DNA of 39,552 nt from Helicobacteraceae bacterium (GTDB lineage Bacteria; Campylobacterota; Campylobacteria; Campylobacterales; Sulfurimonadaceae). Made by a program: the position numbers and the translations under genes. The stretch spans positions 1 to 39,552 of the forward strand of contig JALSUN010000018.1 in NCBI GenBank assembly GCA_027061425.1, written 5' to 3'. Positions 27,549 to 36,998 of the stretch are shown one piece after another. Numbering within the stretch: position 1 is the stretch's first letter; each line of letters starts with the position of its first letter. The notes beneath the pieces are model-generated. The model ran no database searches. It worked only from the letters and a program-made list of their open reading frames with translations, and was not told the origin of the DNA.

Positions 27549-27908
27549 ATGATGAAGAAAGTTGTGTTGGCTACGGTAGCCTCTGGAATTCTACTAATGA
27601 GTGGTTGTAGCTCTTATCCAAGTAGTAGTGAGGCTGTCGCTGAAGAGGTCTGTAAAGCATTTAAAAGTGGTGACTTAGAAGCTTCTAAAACCTATATGAG
27701 TGCTGAGGCTCTCGCAAAAACAGAACAAAACGAGGGACAGATCAAAGCTTTTTTTGCACTTCCTGAGTTTAAACAAAAAGCACGTGGTCTTAACTGTTCA
27801 AAAGCGCAGAAGACTGAGACATTAGGTAAAGACCATCAACGTGTCTATTTTGGAGAGTTTAATGTAGAACTCAAAAAAATCGATGGAAAGTGGAAACTAC
27901 TTAGTTAA
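27549..27908 (+). CDS. Small lipoprotein (DUF4878-like)
   Basis: Lipobox LLMSGCSS; EEVCKAFKSGDLEASKTYMS pattern. Confidence 0.7.
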   Translation: MMKKVVLATVASGILLMSGCSSYPSSSEAVAEEVCKAFKSGDLEASKTYMSAEALAKTEQNEGQIKAFFALPEFKQKARGLNCSKAQKTETLGKDHQRVYFGEFNVELKKIDGKWKLLS

Positions 27909-28019
27909 TTCACGCTAAAACTTCTCTTGTGCATCATCTTTGTCATGATGTACACTTACCTATCTTTATTTACATCTCTTTAATATGGGCTATAATACCG
28001 TTTATATAAGGAGATACCT

Positions 28020-28775
28020 ATGATGCTTGCCAAATACTCTGCCAATGGAAATGACTTTGTTCTTTTTCACGCTTTTGAAAAAAAAGACCGTTCACAACTG
28101 GCACGACAACTGTGTAACCGCCAGTCAGGTGTAGGTGCAGATGGTCTAATCGTACTGCTTCCCCATCATACTTTAGATTTTGAGTGGGAATTTTATAATG
28201 CAGATGGCTCAACAGCAGAGATGTGTGGGAATGGTTCTCGTGCCTGTGCTCATTATGCTGTGAGGTATGATCTGGCTCCAACAACCATGCGCTTTTTGAC
28301 TCAAGCAGGAGAGATAAAGGCACAAGTTCAAGGTTCCATGGTTCAAAGTGACCTTACCCCTCCAAAAATCTTACAACAAGATATAGTGCATGAGGGAAAA
28401 AGCTACTGGTTACTCGACACAGGGGTTCCCCATTTGGTCACTTTTGATGCTGATATAGAAAACTTTGACCTACAAGAGGCAAGAACCTTACGCCACGCGC
28501 ATAACGCTAACGTCAACATCGCTCAAGTTCAAGAGGATGGTTCTTTACGTGTACGCACTTATGAGCGTGGTGTTGAAGATGAGACTTTAGCTTGTGGTAC
28601 AGGCATGGCGGCCTGTTTCTATCGTGCCAACCAAGAAAAAAGAGTAGCAAATAATATCTCTGTCTATCCAACAAGTGGAGATACACTCTACCTAGGACTT
28701 GAGAAAGGTACCATCACCTTTAAAGGTGAAGTCACACCAACCTTTGTGACAAGCTGGGAGCACACCCAAGATTAA
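28020..28775 (+). CDS. dapF: Diaminopimelate epimerase
   Basis: KYSANGNDFVLF, ADGSTAEMCGNGSRACAHY, VEDETLACGTGMAA. Confidence 0.96.
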   Translation: MMLAKYSANGNDFVLFHAFEKKDRSQLARQLCNRQSGVGADGLIVLLPHHTLDFEWEFYNADGSTAEMCGNGSRACAHYAVRYDLAPTTMRFLTQAGEIKAQVQGSMVQSDLTPPKILQQDIVHEGKSYWLLDTGVPHLVTFDADIENFDLQEARTLRHAHNANVNIAQVQEDGSLRVRTYERGVEDETLACGTGMAACFYRANQEKRVANNISVYPTSGDTLYLGLEKGTITFKGEVTPTFVTSWEHTQD

Positions 28776-28826
28776 TAGACAAAACACTCAATTTCATTCT
28801 AGATAGATGAGATACTCATGTAATTC

Positions 28827-28858
28827 ACTCAAGATTATAAAATATTATAATCTTGAGT
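28827..28858. repeat. Perfect 14-bp inverted repeat with 4-nt loop
   Basis: ACTCAAGATTATAA-AATA-TTATAATCTTGAGT. Confidence 0.9.
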
Positions 28859-28887
28859 TGCTATACTATAAGTCATAAGGGGTTTAT

Positions 28888-29289
28888 ATGCGTCTTACTA
28901 TTCTCTTTTTTCTATTTTTTATCTCACTTCATGCCCAACCACTAAACTACATTAACAACTATCCCGAAGCACTAGCAACTGCGAAACAAGCAAACAAACC
29001 ACTACTCCTCTATCTGTATACCCCAGACTGCAGAGCATGCGATTATATTGATGCAAAAGTGATTCACACACGCAAGGTTGCCTCTTATATCACAGAACAC
29101 TACATCATAGCCCATCTCCGCATCCGTGACACTTCTCTACCTAGAACATTCCGTGCAAAAGTCTCTCCTGTTTTTCACGTGATTGACCCAAGAGACGAGA
29201 CAATGATAGAGTCACTGATGGGTGGTGTCAAGTCGAAACGGTTTCGTCAACTTCTTCGAGAGTCTTTGAGTGCATACTACAAGAAGTAA
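28888..29289 (+). CDS. Exported thioredoxin-fold protein (DUF255/Thioredoxin_7-like)
   Basis: Signal peptide; LLYLYTPDCRACDYID (CxxC), VSPVFHVID. Confidence 0.85.
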   Translation: MRLTILFFLFFISLHAQPLNYINNYPEALATAKQANKPLLLYLYTPDCRACDYIDAKVIHTRKVASYITEHYIIAHLRIRDTSLPRTFRAKVSPVFHVIDPRDETMIESLMGGVKSKRFRQLLRESLSAYYKK

Positions 29290-29446
29290 TGATACTTTAT
29301 GTTAACAAGTCATGATGTATAATAAACAATTATAGTTAAGATTTTACAGTTTTTTAAGTGTTCTTAGTAGATGCATCGCCCTAGATTCTTAACAGACAAC
29401 TAACATTGGTACACTATAATTGGTTATATTTTAAAAATGTGGGTGG

Positions 29447-30376
29447 ATGTGGGTAATGAAGGTTAATATACGTGTTATTTTCCTCTCTGTTCTATTTTTA
29501 ACCCTATCTACCCTTGCCAATGAGAATGACCTTAACAGCAGCGCTGATACATTTACGCCCATCACTATAGAAAGTAGTACAGACACTCCTTCTACGCCCC
29601 CTGCTAAACACATAGTTAATAAACCAAAAGACACTATTGCTAACACTACTGTTGATGATTTTGAAGAGGATGCCTTTGAGGACGATGATTTTGAAGATGA
29701 CGAATTTTCTGATGATGAATTCAGTGATGAGTTTGAGCCCCCACATAAAGAGATCTTTGATCCTTTAAGTGGGTACAACAGAGTCATGACAAGTTTTAAT
29801 GACGACCTCTATGTCTATGTTTTAGACCCTGTCATTTTTAAAGGGTATAACCTCCTTCCCCATCAAGTACGACTCTCTGTTTATAATTTTTTTGAAAACC
29901 TCTCCTACCCGGTCAGTCTTGTAAACAATATCTTACAACTCAAGTTTAAAAACACGGGTACCGAAACCCTGCGATTTCTGACCAACTCTACGGTGGGCGT
30001 GTTAGGTCTCTTTAATCCTGCAGAGAGTTGGTTTGGACTCAAACCACATAAAGAGGATTTTGGACAGACACTTGGTTACTATGGAGTGGGTGGTGGCTTC
30101 CATATAGTGTTACCTTTCTTCGGTCCTACAAATTTACGTGACTTAACGGGTGATTTTATTGACTTTTATGTCAACCCCATCTATTATGTGGACATACGAA
30201 AATATAATCTGTTTCAAAACACCTATCAAGGATGGGCGGCTATTAGTTATAAAGAGTTTAACAAGATGTCACTCTATACTGAAGAGTATAATAATGTACG
30301 TCAAGACTCTCTAGACCTCTACCCATTTTTACGTGACTTGTACGAGCAACACAGACAACAACAAATCGAGGAATAA
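29447..30376 (+). CDS. mlaA: MlaA/VacJ family outer-membrane lipid-transport protein (no lipobox Cys; acidic N-terminal extension)
   Basis: DPLSGYNRVMTSFNDDLYVYVLDPV, FFENLSYPVSLVNNILQ, GQTLGYYGVGGGFHIVLPFFGPTNLRD. Confidence 0.93.
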   Translation: MWVMKVNIRVIFLSVLFLTLSTLANENDLNSSADTFTPITIESSTDTPSTPPAKHIVNKPKDTIANTTVDDFEEDAFEDDDFEDDEFSDDEFSDEFEPPHKEIFDPLSGYNRVMTSFNDDLYVYVLDPVIFKGYNLLPHQVRLSVYNFFENLSYPVSLVNNILQLKFKNTGTETLRFLTNSTVGVLGLFNPAESWFGLKPHKEDFGQTLGYYGVGGGFHIVLPFFGPTNLRDLTGDFIDFYVNPIYYVDIRKYNLFQNTYQGWAAISYKEFNKMSLYTEEYNNVRQDSLDLYPFLRDLYEQHRQQQIEE

Positions 30377-30377
30377 C

Positions 30378-30962
30378 ATGCGTTTTTTACCCCTACTTTT
30401 TATCACCCTATTTCTAAATTTTAGCAGTGCCTTATGGGCAGATGACAAAAGTGACATCAAAGAGATAATGAAACACTCCATCCATGATGTCACCACACTC
30501 ATACAAGATAAGACCATCACTAAAGAAGTCAAGCATCAAGAGATAGAAAAGATTATCACCCCACTCTTTGACTTTGCGCTCATGGCACGTCTAAGCCTTG
30601 GAAAAAAGCAGTGGAAAAAGATAAGCCCTCAAGAGCGTAAGGCGTTTGTAACACTTTTTAGTCAGCGTATCCGTCAATCTTACATGAGTAAACTCGACCT
30701 CTACACCGATGAAGTTGTTGTTATAGATGATCCAGTTGTTGTTAAAAATCGTATCCATCTACCCACCCATCTTATGCGTAAAAGTGAAAAACGCGATATT
30801 CTTTATAAGTTTTACAAGTCTAAAAGGAAAGGGTGGCTCATTTATGACGTTGATATTATAGGTGTTAGCATCGTTCAAACCTACCGCAGTCAATTTGCAG
30901 GTATTTTGAAAGAGAACTCATTTGAGACTTTAATGGAAAAGTTGAAGATATCAGACGATTAG
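30378..30962 (+). CDS. mlaC: MlaC/Tgt2 family periplasmic lipid-binding shuttle
   Basis: Signal peptide MRFLPLLFITLFLNFSSALWA; MARLSLGKKQWKKISPQERKAFVTLFSQRIRQSYMSKL; GWLIYDVDIIGVSIVQTYRSQF. Confidence 0.92.
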   Translation: MRFLPLLFITLFLNFSSALWADDKSDIKEIMKHSIHDVTTLIQDKTITKEVKHQEIEKIITPLFDFALMARLSLGKKQWKKISPQERKAFVTLFSQRIRQSYMSKLDLYTDEVVVIDDPVVVKNRIHLPTHLMRKSEKRDILYKFYKSKRKGWLIYDVDIIGVSIVQTYRSQFAGILKENSFETLMEKLKISDD

Positions 30963-30984
30963 AAACGCCAAGGAGCATAAATTA

Positions 30985-33495
30985 ATGATACGCCATTTTT
31001 TCAACACCTTTGTTCTCGCCTACCCCAAAAGTATCTTAATCGCTCTCTTTTTGATCTCTGCTGTACTAGGTACTCAAGCATTTAAAATAAAGGTCGATGC
31101 CTCTGCTGAGACACTGCTTCTGGAAAATGACAAAGATTTACAATTTACACGAATAATAGCCGAGCGTTACCATACCCCTAACTATTTGGTCATAGCCTAC
31201 ACCCCTGAAAATGACCTGCTTGCACCTAAAACGCTCAAAGAACTCTCTTCTCTCAGTCAGGCTTTAGAGCATCTTTCGGGCGTCGACTCCGTCACCTCCA
31301 TCTTGAATGTTCCCCTCATGAAAAGCCCTGCAAAGCCTATCAAAGAGATGTTAGAAAACATCCCTACCTTGGCATCAAAAGACATTAATTTCACCCTCGC
31401 CAAAGAGGAGTTTCTCAGTAACCCCATCTATGCCCATAACCTTGTGAGTAGTGACTTCAAGACGACAGCCTTGATGATTAATCTAAAAGAGGATAAACGT
31501 TACAAAATCCTTCTGGAAAAACGCAATTATTTACGACTCTTAAGAGAAGAGGGCACATTAACACCTGCTCAAGAGGTTGACCTCTCCAATGCTTCAAGAG
31601 CCTTTGATCTGCACAGGGACATGACACGCATGTTAGAGAGTAACACCATAGAAAGTATTCGTACTATTATGGACAACTACCGTGATGATGCGACCCTCTT
31701 TCTAGGAGGCGCGAGTATGATTTCTAATGACATGGTTAACTATGTCAAACAAGACCTCAAGACTTATGGCAGCATCGTTCTTATCTTGTTGATCATCGTC
31801 TTATGGATTGTCTTTAGAGAGGTTTACTGGGTCCTTATTCCGGTGACGATAGTTACCATCTCCATTATTGCGACCTTGGGACTTTTAGGAATGCTTGGCT
31901 GGGAAATCACCGTCATCTCTTCAAACTTTATCTCTCTGCAACTTATTATCAGTATGTCTATTATCATTCACCTCGTGGTACGCTATAGAGAACTTTCCAG
32001 TGAAGCACCCCCAGAGATCTCTCAACGTGAACTGGTGTTAGAGACCGTCACTTCTATGTCAAAACCTACCTTTTTTGCTGTGCTTACCACCATCGCAGGA
32101 TTTACATCTCTCATCTTCTCTAACATCTTGCCTATCATCAATCTTGGGTTGATGATGAGTGTGGGTATCGTAGTCTCTCTAATTTTAAGTTACCTCATTT
32201 TTCCATGTGTTGTTCTCTTGATACCAAGAAATCGGCCTAAAAAAGCTTTTGAGGCACAGTTCTCATTCCCCAAGTTCTTTGCAAACGCTACCAAGCGTTA
32301 TGGCACTCTTATCTTAGTGGCTACCTTTCTTATCATCATTTATAGCCTTACAGGGGCCTCTAAGCTACGTGTAGAGAACAGTTTCATCAACTACTTCAAG
32401 TCTTCTACCGAGATCTATCAGGGTATGGTCGTTATCGACCAGCAACTTGGTGGGACTACACCTCTTGATATTATTATAGATTTTCCACCAGAGCCCAAAC
32501 AGTTAGAACAAAAAGAAGATGGTGATGATGAGTTTTCAGAATTTGATGATTTTGAAGAGGAGTTCTCTGCCACAAAAAATGATGCGCAATACTGGTTTAC
32601 CTCTGACAAAATGCACAAAGTCTCTCAAATCCATAATTACTTGGAGAGCCTTCCTGAAGTAGGTAAAGTCCTCTCATTAGGTACCATGCTGGAGTTGGGG
32701 CGCTCACTTAATGATGGCAAATGTTTAGACAACTTTCAACTTGCTCTTTTACATAACGAGCTGCCCCCTAAATTTAAAGAGATCGTTTTAGACCCCTATA
32801 TCAGCATAGAGAACAACCAGACCCGATTTGCACTGCGTATTGTAGACTCCAACCCTGAACTTAGACGCGATGCCCTATTGCACAAGATAAAAGATGACCT
32901 TGTCAACAAACTCCACATCAAACCCGAGAACATCCACCTCTCTAACATCATGGTCCTCTACAACAACATGCTACAGAGTCTCTTTAGCTCACAGATCCTC
33001 ACTTTGGGCATTATGGTCTTACTGCTCTCTGTTATGTTCTTTATGCTCTTTAAGTCACTCAAAGTGACCTTTATCGCTATGGTCGCAAACCTTGTACCAG
33101 TAAGTGTGATCTTTGGATTTATGGGGCATAACGCCATACCGCTCGACATGATGACCATTACCATTGCTGCCATCAGTGTGGGTATCGCTGTTGATAACAC
33201 CATCCACTACATCTATCGCTACAAAATAGAGTTTGCAAAAGATCATGATTATCTTCAAGCTATGCAGCGTTCACATGAAAGTATAGGTTATGCCATGACC
33301 TATACTTCTATAGCTATCATGATAGGCTTTATGATCTTGGTACTCTCATCATTCATACCTACCATCTATTTTGGTCTTTTGACTGTTTTAAGTATGTTTA
33401 TGGCGATTTTGGCAGACTTGATGTTACTGCCTAAGTTGATCTTGTTAGTCAAGCCGTTTGGAAAGGGAACAGAGGGTGAGCGTTTAACGCCTTAG
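30985..33495 (+). CDS. RND/MMPL family transporter (HpnN-like topology)
   Basis: Two sets of multi-TM segments, large periplasmic loops; ITIAAISVGIAVDNTIHYIYRY in the second half; 836 aa. Confidence 0.9.
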   Translation: MIRHFFNTFVLAYPKSILIALFLISAVLGTQAFKIKVDASAETLLLENDKDLQFTRIIAERYHTPNYLVIAYTPENDLLAPKTLKELSSLSQALEHLSGVDSVTSILNVPLMKSPAKPIKEMLENIPTLASKDINFTLAKEEFLSNPIYAHNLVSSDFKTTALMINLKEDKRYKILLEKRNYLRLLREEGTLTPAQEVDLSNASRAFDLHRDMTRMLESNTIESIRTIMDNYRDDATLFLGGASMISNDMVNYVKQDLKTYGSIVLILLIIVLWIVFREVYWVLIPVTIVTISIIATLGLLGMLGWEITVISSNFISLQLIISMSIIIHLVVRYRELSSEAPPEISQRELVLETVTSMSKPTFFAVLTTIAGFTSLIFSNILPIINLGLMMSVGIVVSLILSYLIFPCVVLLIPRNRPKKAFEAQFSFPKFFANATKRYGTLILVATFLIIIYSLTGASKLRVENSFINYFKSSTEIYQGMVVIDQQLGGTTPLDIIIDFPPEPKQLEQKEDGDDEFSEFDDFEEEFSATKNDAQYWFTSDKMHKVSQIHNYLESLPEVGKVLSLGTMLELGRSLNDGKCLDNFQLALLHNELPPKFKEIVLDPYISIENNQTRFALRIVDSNPELRRDALLHKIKDDLVNKLHIKPENIHLSNIMVLYNNMLQSLFSSQILTLGIMVLLLSVMFFMLFKSLKVTFIAMVANLVPVSVIFGFMGHNAIPLDMMTITIAAISVGIAVDNTIHYIYRYKIEFAKDHDYLQAMQRSHESIGYAMTYTSIAIMIGFMILVLSSFIPTIYFGLLTVLSMFMAILADLMLLPKLILLVKPFGKGTEGERLTP

Positions 33496-33921
33496 AAGCT
33501 CTTTGACACAGTGTTCTATCATATCGTAGACCTTGTCAAAGCCCTCATATCCTGAAAAAAAATAAGGATCTGGCACATCAGCATTGTCAGCACCATAAAA
33601 GCCCAACTTCACCACATTTTTAGCACCCATTGCTTGAACATCTTGAAGGTTCTTCTCATCAAGCACCACAATACGTTCAAAATGCTCTATATCTTCTGCT
33701 GTAATTTGACGCGCACGTTGCATAGAGATATCGATGCCATGTCTTTTTGCAATACGTATAGAGTCTTCACAGGGAGCTTCTCCAACATGCCAACTGCCTG
33801 TTCCACATGAGTCTATCTCTATAGTTAGAGCTCTCTCTCTGGCCACCTCTTTAGCGATGCCTTCTGCCAAAGGAGAGCGACAAATATTTCCCAAACAGAC
33901 AAAAAGCAGAGACTTTGGCAT
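33484..33921 (-). CDS. Low-molecular-weight protein-tyrosine phosphatase
   Basis: VCLGNICRSPLAEGI (C-x5-R-S), VPDPYFFSGYEGFDKVYDMI. Confidence 0.95.
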   Translation of the reverse strand: MPKSLLFVCLGNICRSPLAEGIAKEVARERALTIEIDSCGTGSWHVGEAPCEDSIRIAKRHGIDISMQRARQITAEDIEHFERIVVLDEKNLQDVQAMGAKNVVKLGFYGADNADVPDPYFFSGYEGFDKVYDMIEHCVKELLRR

Positions 33922-35591
33922 TATGAATTGTCTGCCTCAACATAGAGGTAACGCTTAATTTTTTTCGTTGGCGTCTTCACAAACTCTTCACGCTGTTCTA
34001 TCACCTTACGAATACGTGAAAAGGAAGAGACATTACCATTTACCTCTTCACGGATCTCCTCTAAAAGCGCCTCAATTTTAGAGTGCATCTTTGTTTCCGA
34101 CTTGTTGGTCACACCAAAATAAGCATCAAGCTTTTCTGGATCAAGGTAAATACGTGCAGTAAGTGTACCCTTAGCATCAAAAACAAGAGAATCACCTACA
34201 AGTGGATGTGCGTTGATGGCCGCCTCTATCTGTTCTGGATAGATGTTCTCTCCACCTGGACCTACTATAATATTTTTAGAACGTCCGCTCATAAAGAAGT
34301 AGTTGTCTTCATCAAAATAACCAATATCTTCGGTGTTAAACCATCCCTCTTCATCCATCACTTCAGCCGTCTTTTCGGGATCTTTATAATACCCCTTCAT
34401 GACATTAGGGCCCTTCGCCCATAAGATTCCCACACCATTTTCATCTTGGTTTCGTAACTCTAAGGTCACACCTGGAAGCGCAGGGCCAATAGCACGGTAC
34501 TTCGTAATACTTGGGTTTGTTCCTGCCAAAATAGGGGCAGTCTCTGTTAAACCATAACCGATGCAGTAAGGAAAACTGGCCTCTCGCAAAAACTTCTCAA
34601 CACTAGGAGAGACGCCTGCACCACCGATACCAAAAAAGCGAAGCTCTCCACCAAAGGTCTCTATGAGCTTCTTACCTGCAATAGCATTAAGCTTACGACG
34701 TACAAAAGGTATTTTGTACAAGAACCGTATGAAGAAGTTTTTCTCAAAATTTGGCTGTATTTTGTTTTTGTAGATCTTTTCTATAATAAGCGGTACTGTC
34801 AACATAAATGTTGGTTTGACACTACCCATCGCTCTAATCAGAACAGTAGGAGTAGGTGGTTTCAAGATGTAAGATATGGAAGCACCATTGAGCATCGGAA
34901 TTAAGAAGCCAACCGTACACTCAAAAGTGTGTGCCATAGGCAGTACTGAAAGAAAACGGTCTTCTGTATAGATATCCACCAAGTACTGTGAAGCAGTGGC
35001 GTCGAATGTCAGGTTTTTCTGGGTGAGCATCACCCCTTTTGAACTTCCTGTTGTTCCCGAAGTGTAGATGATCGCAGCCAGATCATCTTCTTTAACCACA
35101 ACCTCTTTATCCAACTTCTGCATCATCTTATCAACGTTAGAAGGGGATGAAAATTCATCAAACACCTCTAAATCATTCAGCATCACTAAAAGACTTAAAA
35201 CAGGAGGTTGGGCCTCATCTAACATGTTGTCTAACAACTTTTTAGAGACAAAAGCAGCCTTACACTCAGCATGAACAGCGATATGCATCGCTTCTGAGAC
35301 ATGAAAGTCGGGAAGCACAGGTACGATAACAGCGCCCATCGTAGTAACCGCCAGATAAACAGCACCCCAGTTGGGCATGTTTTCACTATATAATGCCACC
35401 TTGTCACCACTACGTATACCGTACTTTCGCAAAGTCTCTTGGATACCTACTATCTTTTCTGCAAGCGCTCTGTAAGTCATACTCTCTTCACCCACAAAAC
35501 CTACAGCAGGTCTATCAGCATAGGCTTCTTGACTGTACTCAAACAGTGACTTCAATGTTAATGACGGCAGTTCTATAAATGTTTTTTCCAT
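33921..35591 (-). CDS. AMP-dependent synthetase / long-chain acyl-CoA ligase family
   Basis: IIYTSGTTGSSKGVMLTQKN, GYGLTETAP, GWFNTEDIGYFDEDNYFFMSGRSKNIIVGPGGENIYPE. Confidence 0.94.
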   Translation of the reverse strand: MEKTFIELPSLTLKSLFEYSQEAYADRPAVGFVGEESMTYRALAEKIVGIQETLRKYGIRSGDKVALYSENMPNWGAVYLAVTTMGAVIVPVLPDFHVSEAMHIAVHAECKAAFVSKKLLDNMLDEAQPPVLSLLVMLNDLEVFDEFSSPSNVDKMMQKLDKEVVVKEDDLAAIIYTSGTTGSSKGVMLTQKNLTFDATASQYLVDIYTEDRFLSVLPMAHTFECTVGFLIPMLNGASISYILKPPTPTVLIRAMGSVKPTFMLTVPLIIEKIYKNKIQPNFEKNFFIRFLYKIPFVRRKLNAIAGKKLIETFGGELRFFGIGGAGVSPSVEKFLREASFPYCIGYGLTETAPILAGTNPSITKYRAIGPALPGVTLELRNQDENGVGILWAKGPNVMKGYYKDPEKTAEVMDEEGWFNTEDIGYFDEDNYFFMSGRSKNIIVGPGGENIYPEQIEAAINAHPLVGDSLVFDAKGTLTARIYLDPEKLDAYFGVTNKSETKMHSKIEALLEEIREEVNGNVSSFSRIRKVIEQREEFVKTPTKKIKRYLYVEADNS

Positions 35592-35603
35592 AACTATCCC
35601 TAT

Positions 35604-36212
35604 TTATCTCTTCTGTACTATGACTTGTATCAGTTCAGCTTCACCCTGATGCCCAGAGCCTTCATTCAAATCATCACAACACGCTTCAATAACAATGAGT
35701 GTAACATCATCACGATTAAATATCTGTTGCACAGACTCTAGCGTATATAACAACTCTGGCATCTTTGGTCCGCCAGAGTCTCTTTGTAACTGCTCTAGTG
35801 CAAAAAACTCACCCATAAAGTAGCCACCTGGCACCAACAAGTCGATGGCATAACCGAAAGTCTTTGAACGTAGGGGCTCTTTAAGGTGTAAAAAAGAGGT
35901 TAAAATAGCATCATACTTCTCTTCACTTCTCCACGTCTCGAGATCTGCCAAGATAGTTTTGATCTTGACACCCATCTCTTGTGCTAAGTTCTCTGCCTTT
36001 TTCAGCCCTGTATCTGAGGCATCTAGAGCAGTCACATCATGTCCCAAAGAAGCCAAATAACAGGCGGTACGCCCTTCACCTTCACCTAAAAGCAGTATCT
36101 TAGAGTGAGAAGGAAGGCGTTCACTATGTATCGCTAAAAAGGCATTGGGTTTTTTTCCGTAGAGGTAACCTTCTCTCGAAAACTTACCATTCCACATCTC
36201 TTGTATGTTCAT
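35604..36212 (-). CDS. Class I SAM-dependent methyltransferase (TehB-like)
   Basis: MWNGKFSREGYLYGKKPNAFL, ILLLGEGEGRTACYLASLGHDVTALDAS. Confidence 0.85.
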   Translation of the reverse strand: MNIQEMWNGKFSREGYLYGKKPNAFLAIHSERLPSHSKILLLGEGEGRTACYLASLGHDVTALDASDTGLKKAENLAQEMGVKIKTILADLETWRSEEKYDAILTSFLHLKEPLRSKTFGYAIDLLVPGGYFMGEFFALEQLQRDSGGPKMPELLYTLESVQQIFNRDDVTLIVIEACCDDLNEGSGHQGEAELIQVIVQKR

Positions 36213-36356
36213 TTATGTCCTTGTTTACAACATCTATTATGGTGGTTAAAAATTAGGAGTAAAAACAGAGAGGTCGTGATGACATATACTATCTTTAACG
36301 CTTATTCTCAAAGATATACTAGCCAATCATTTCTGAAATATAGTGTTAATAGGTGT

Positions 36357-36998
36357 TTAACGTTGTACTCCGTCAACTACTGGTACAAATTCACAAACTT
36401 CAAGTTCATCTTCCATCAGTTCATCCCCTATTTTAACAAAGCGGGTAATGACCTGCTGTCCATTTTTTTCCATAGGTGCTACGATGATACCACGAGGTAC
36501 CAACTGGTCTATAATGGCTTGAGGGATAAAGGTAGGTGCTGCAGAGAAGAGTATACGGTCATAAGGTGCATACTGCGCCCACCCTTTTTGTCCATCGTCT
36601 GTGCGGGTGTGAATGTTTTGAAGACCGAGTTCACGAAAACGTTTTTTAGCGTCACTGAGGAGTGTCTCTATACGTTCTATAGAGAAGACACCGCGAAAAA
36701 GATGCGCCAGTACTGCCGCCTGATAGCCACTTCCACATCCTATTTCTAAAATACGGTCAGCACCTTCTGGTTCCAGGTACTCAGTCATCTTAGCTACCGT
36801 TAATGGCGAGGAGATGTACTGCTGTGCCCCTATGGGAAGGGCATCAAGCTTATACGCGTGTTGGCGCATCGCAGCAGGAACAAACTTCTCTCTGTTTGTG
36901 TTGATGATGGCCTCTCTTACCTTGGGTGAAAGTTCAAACACTTTGCTGATATCATCAGCCATACGTGTGGTTTTAATAGCGGTTATTCTATCTATCAT
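36357..36998 (-). CDS. pcm: Protein-L-isoaspartate O-methyltransferase
   Basis: [52 protein letters not shown]. Confidence 0.94.
   Translation of the reverse strand: MIDRITAIKTTRMADDISKVFELSPKVREAIINTNREKFVPAAMRQHAYKLDALPIGAQQYISSPLTVAKMTEYLEPEGADRILEIGCGSGYQAAVLAHLFRGVFSIERIETLLSDAKKRFRELGLQNIHTRTDDGQKGWAQYAPYDRILFSAAPTFIPQAIIDQLVPRGIIVAPMEKNGQQVITRFVKIGDELMEDELEVCEFVPVVDGVQR

Noticed and set aside
29431-29787. Minus-strand Ser-rich ORF (SSLNSSSENSSSSKSSSSKASSSKSS) and similar ORF 32418..32618
   Set aside because: Antisense shadow of the GAT/GAA/TTT-rich acidic tracts in mlaA and the RND gene.
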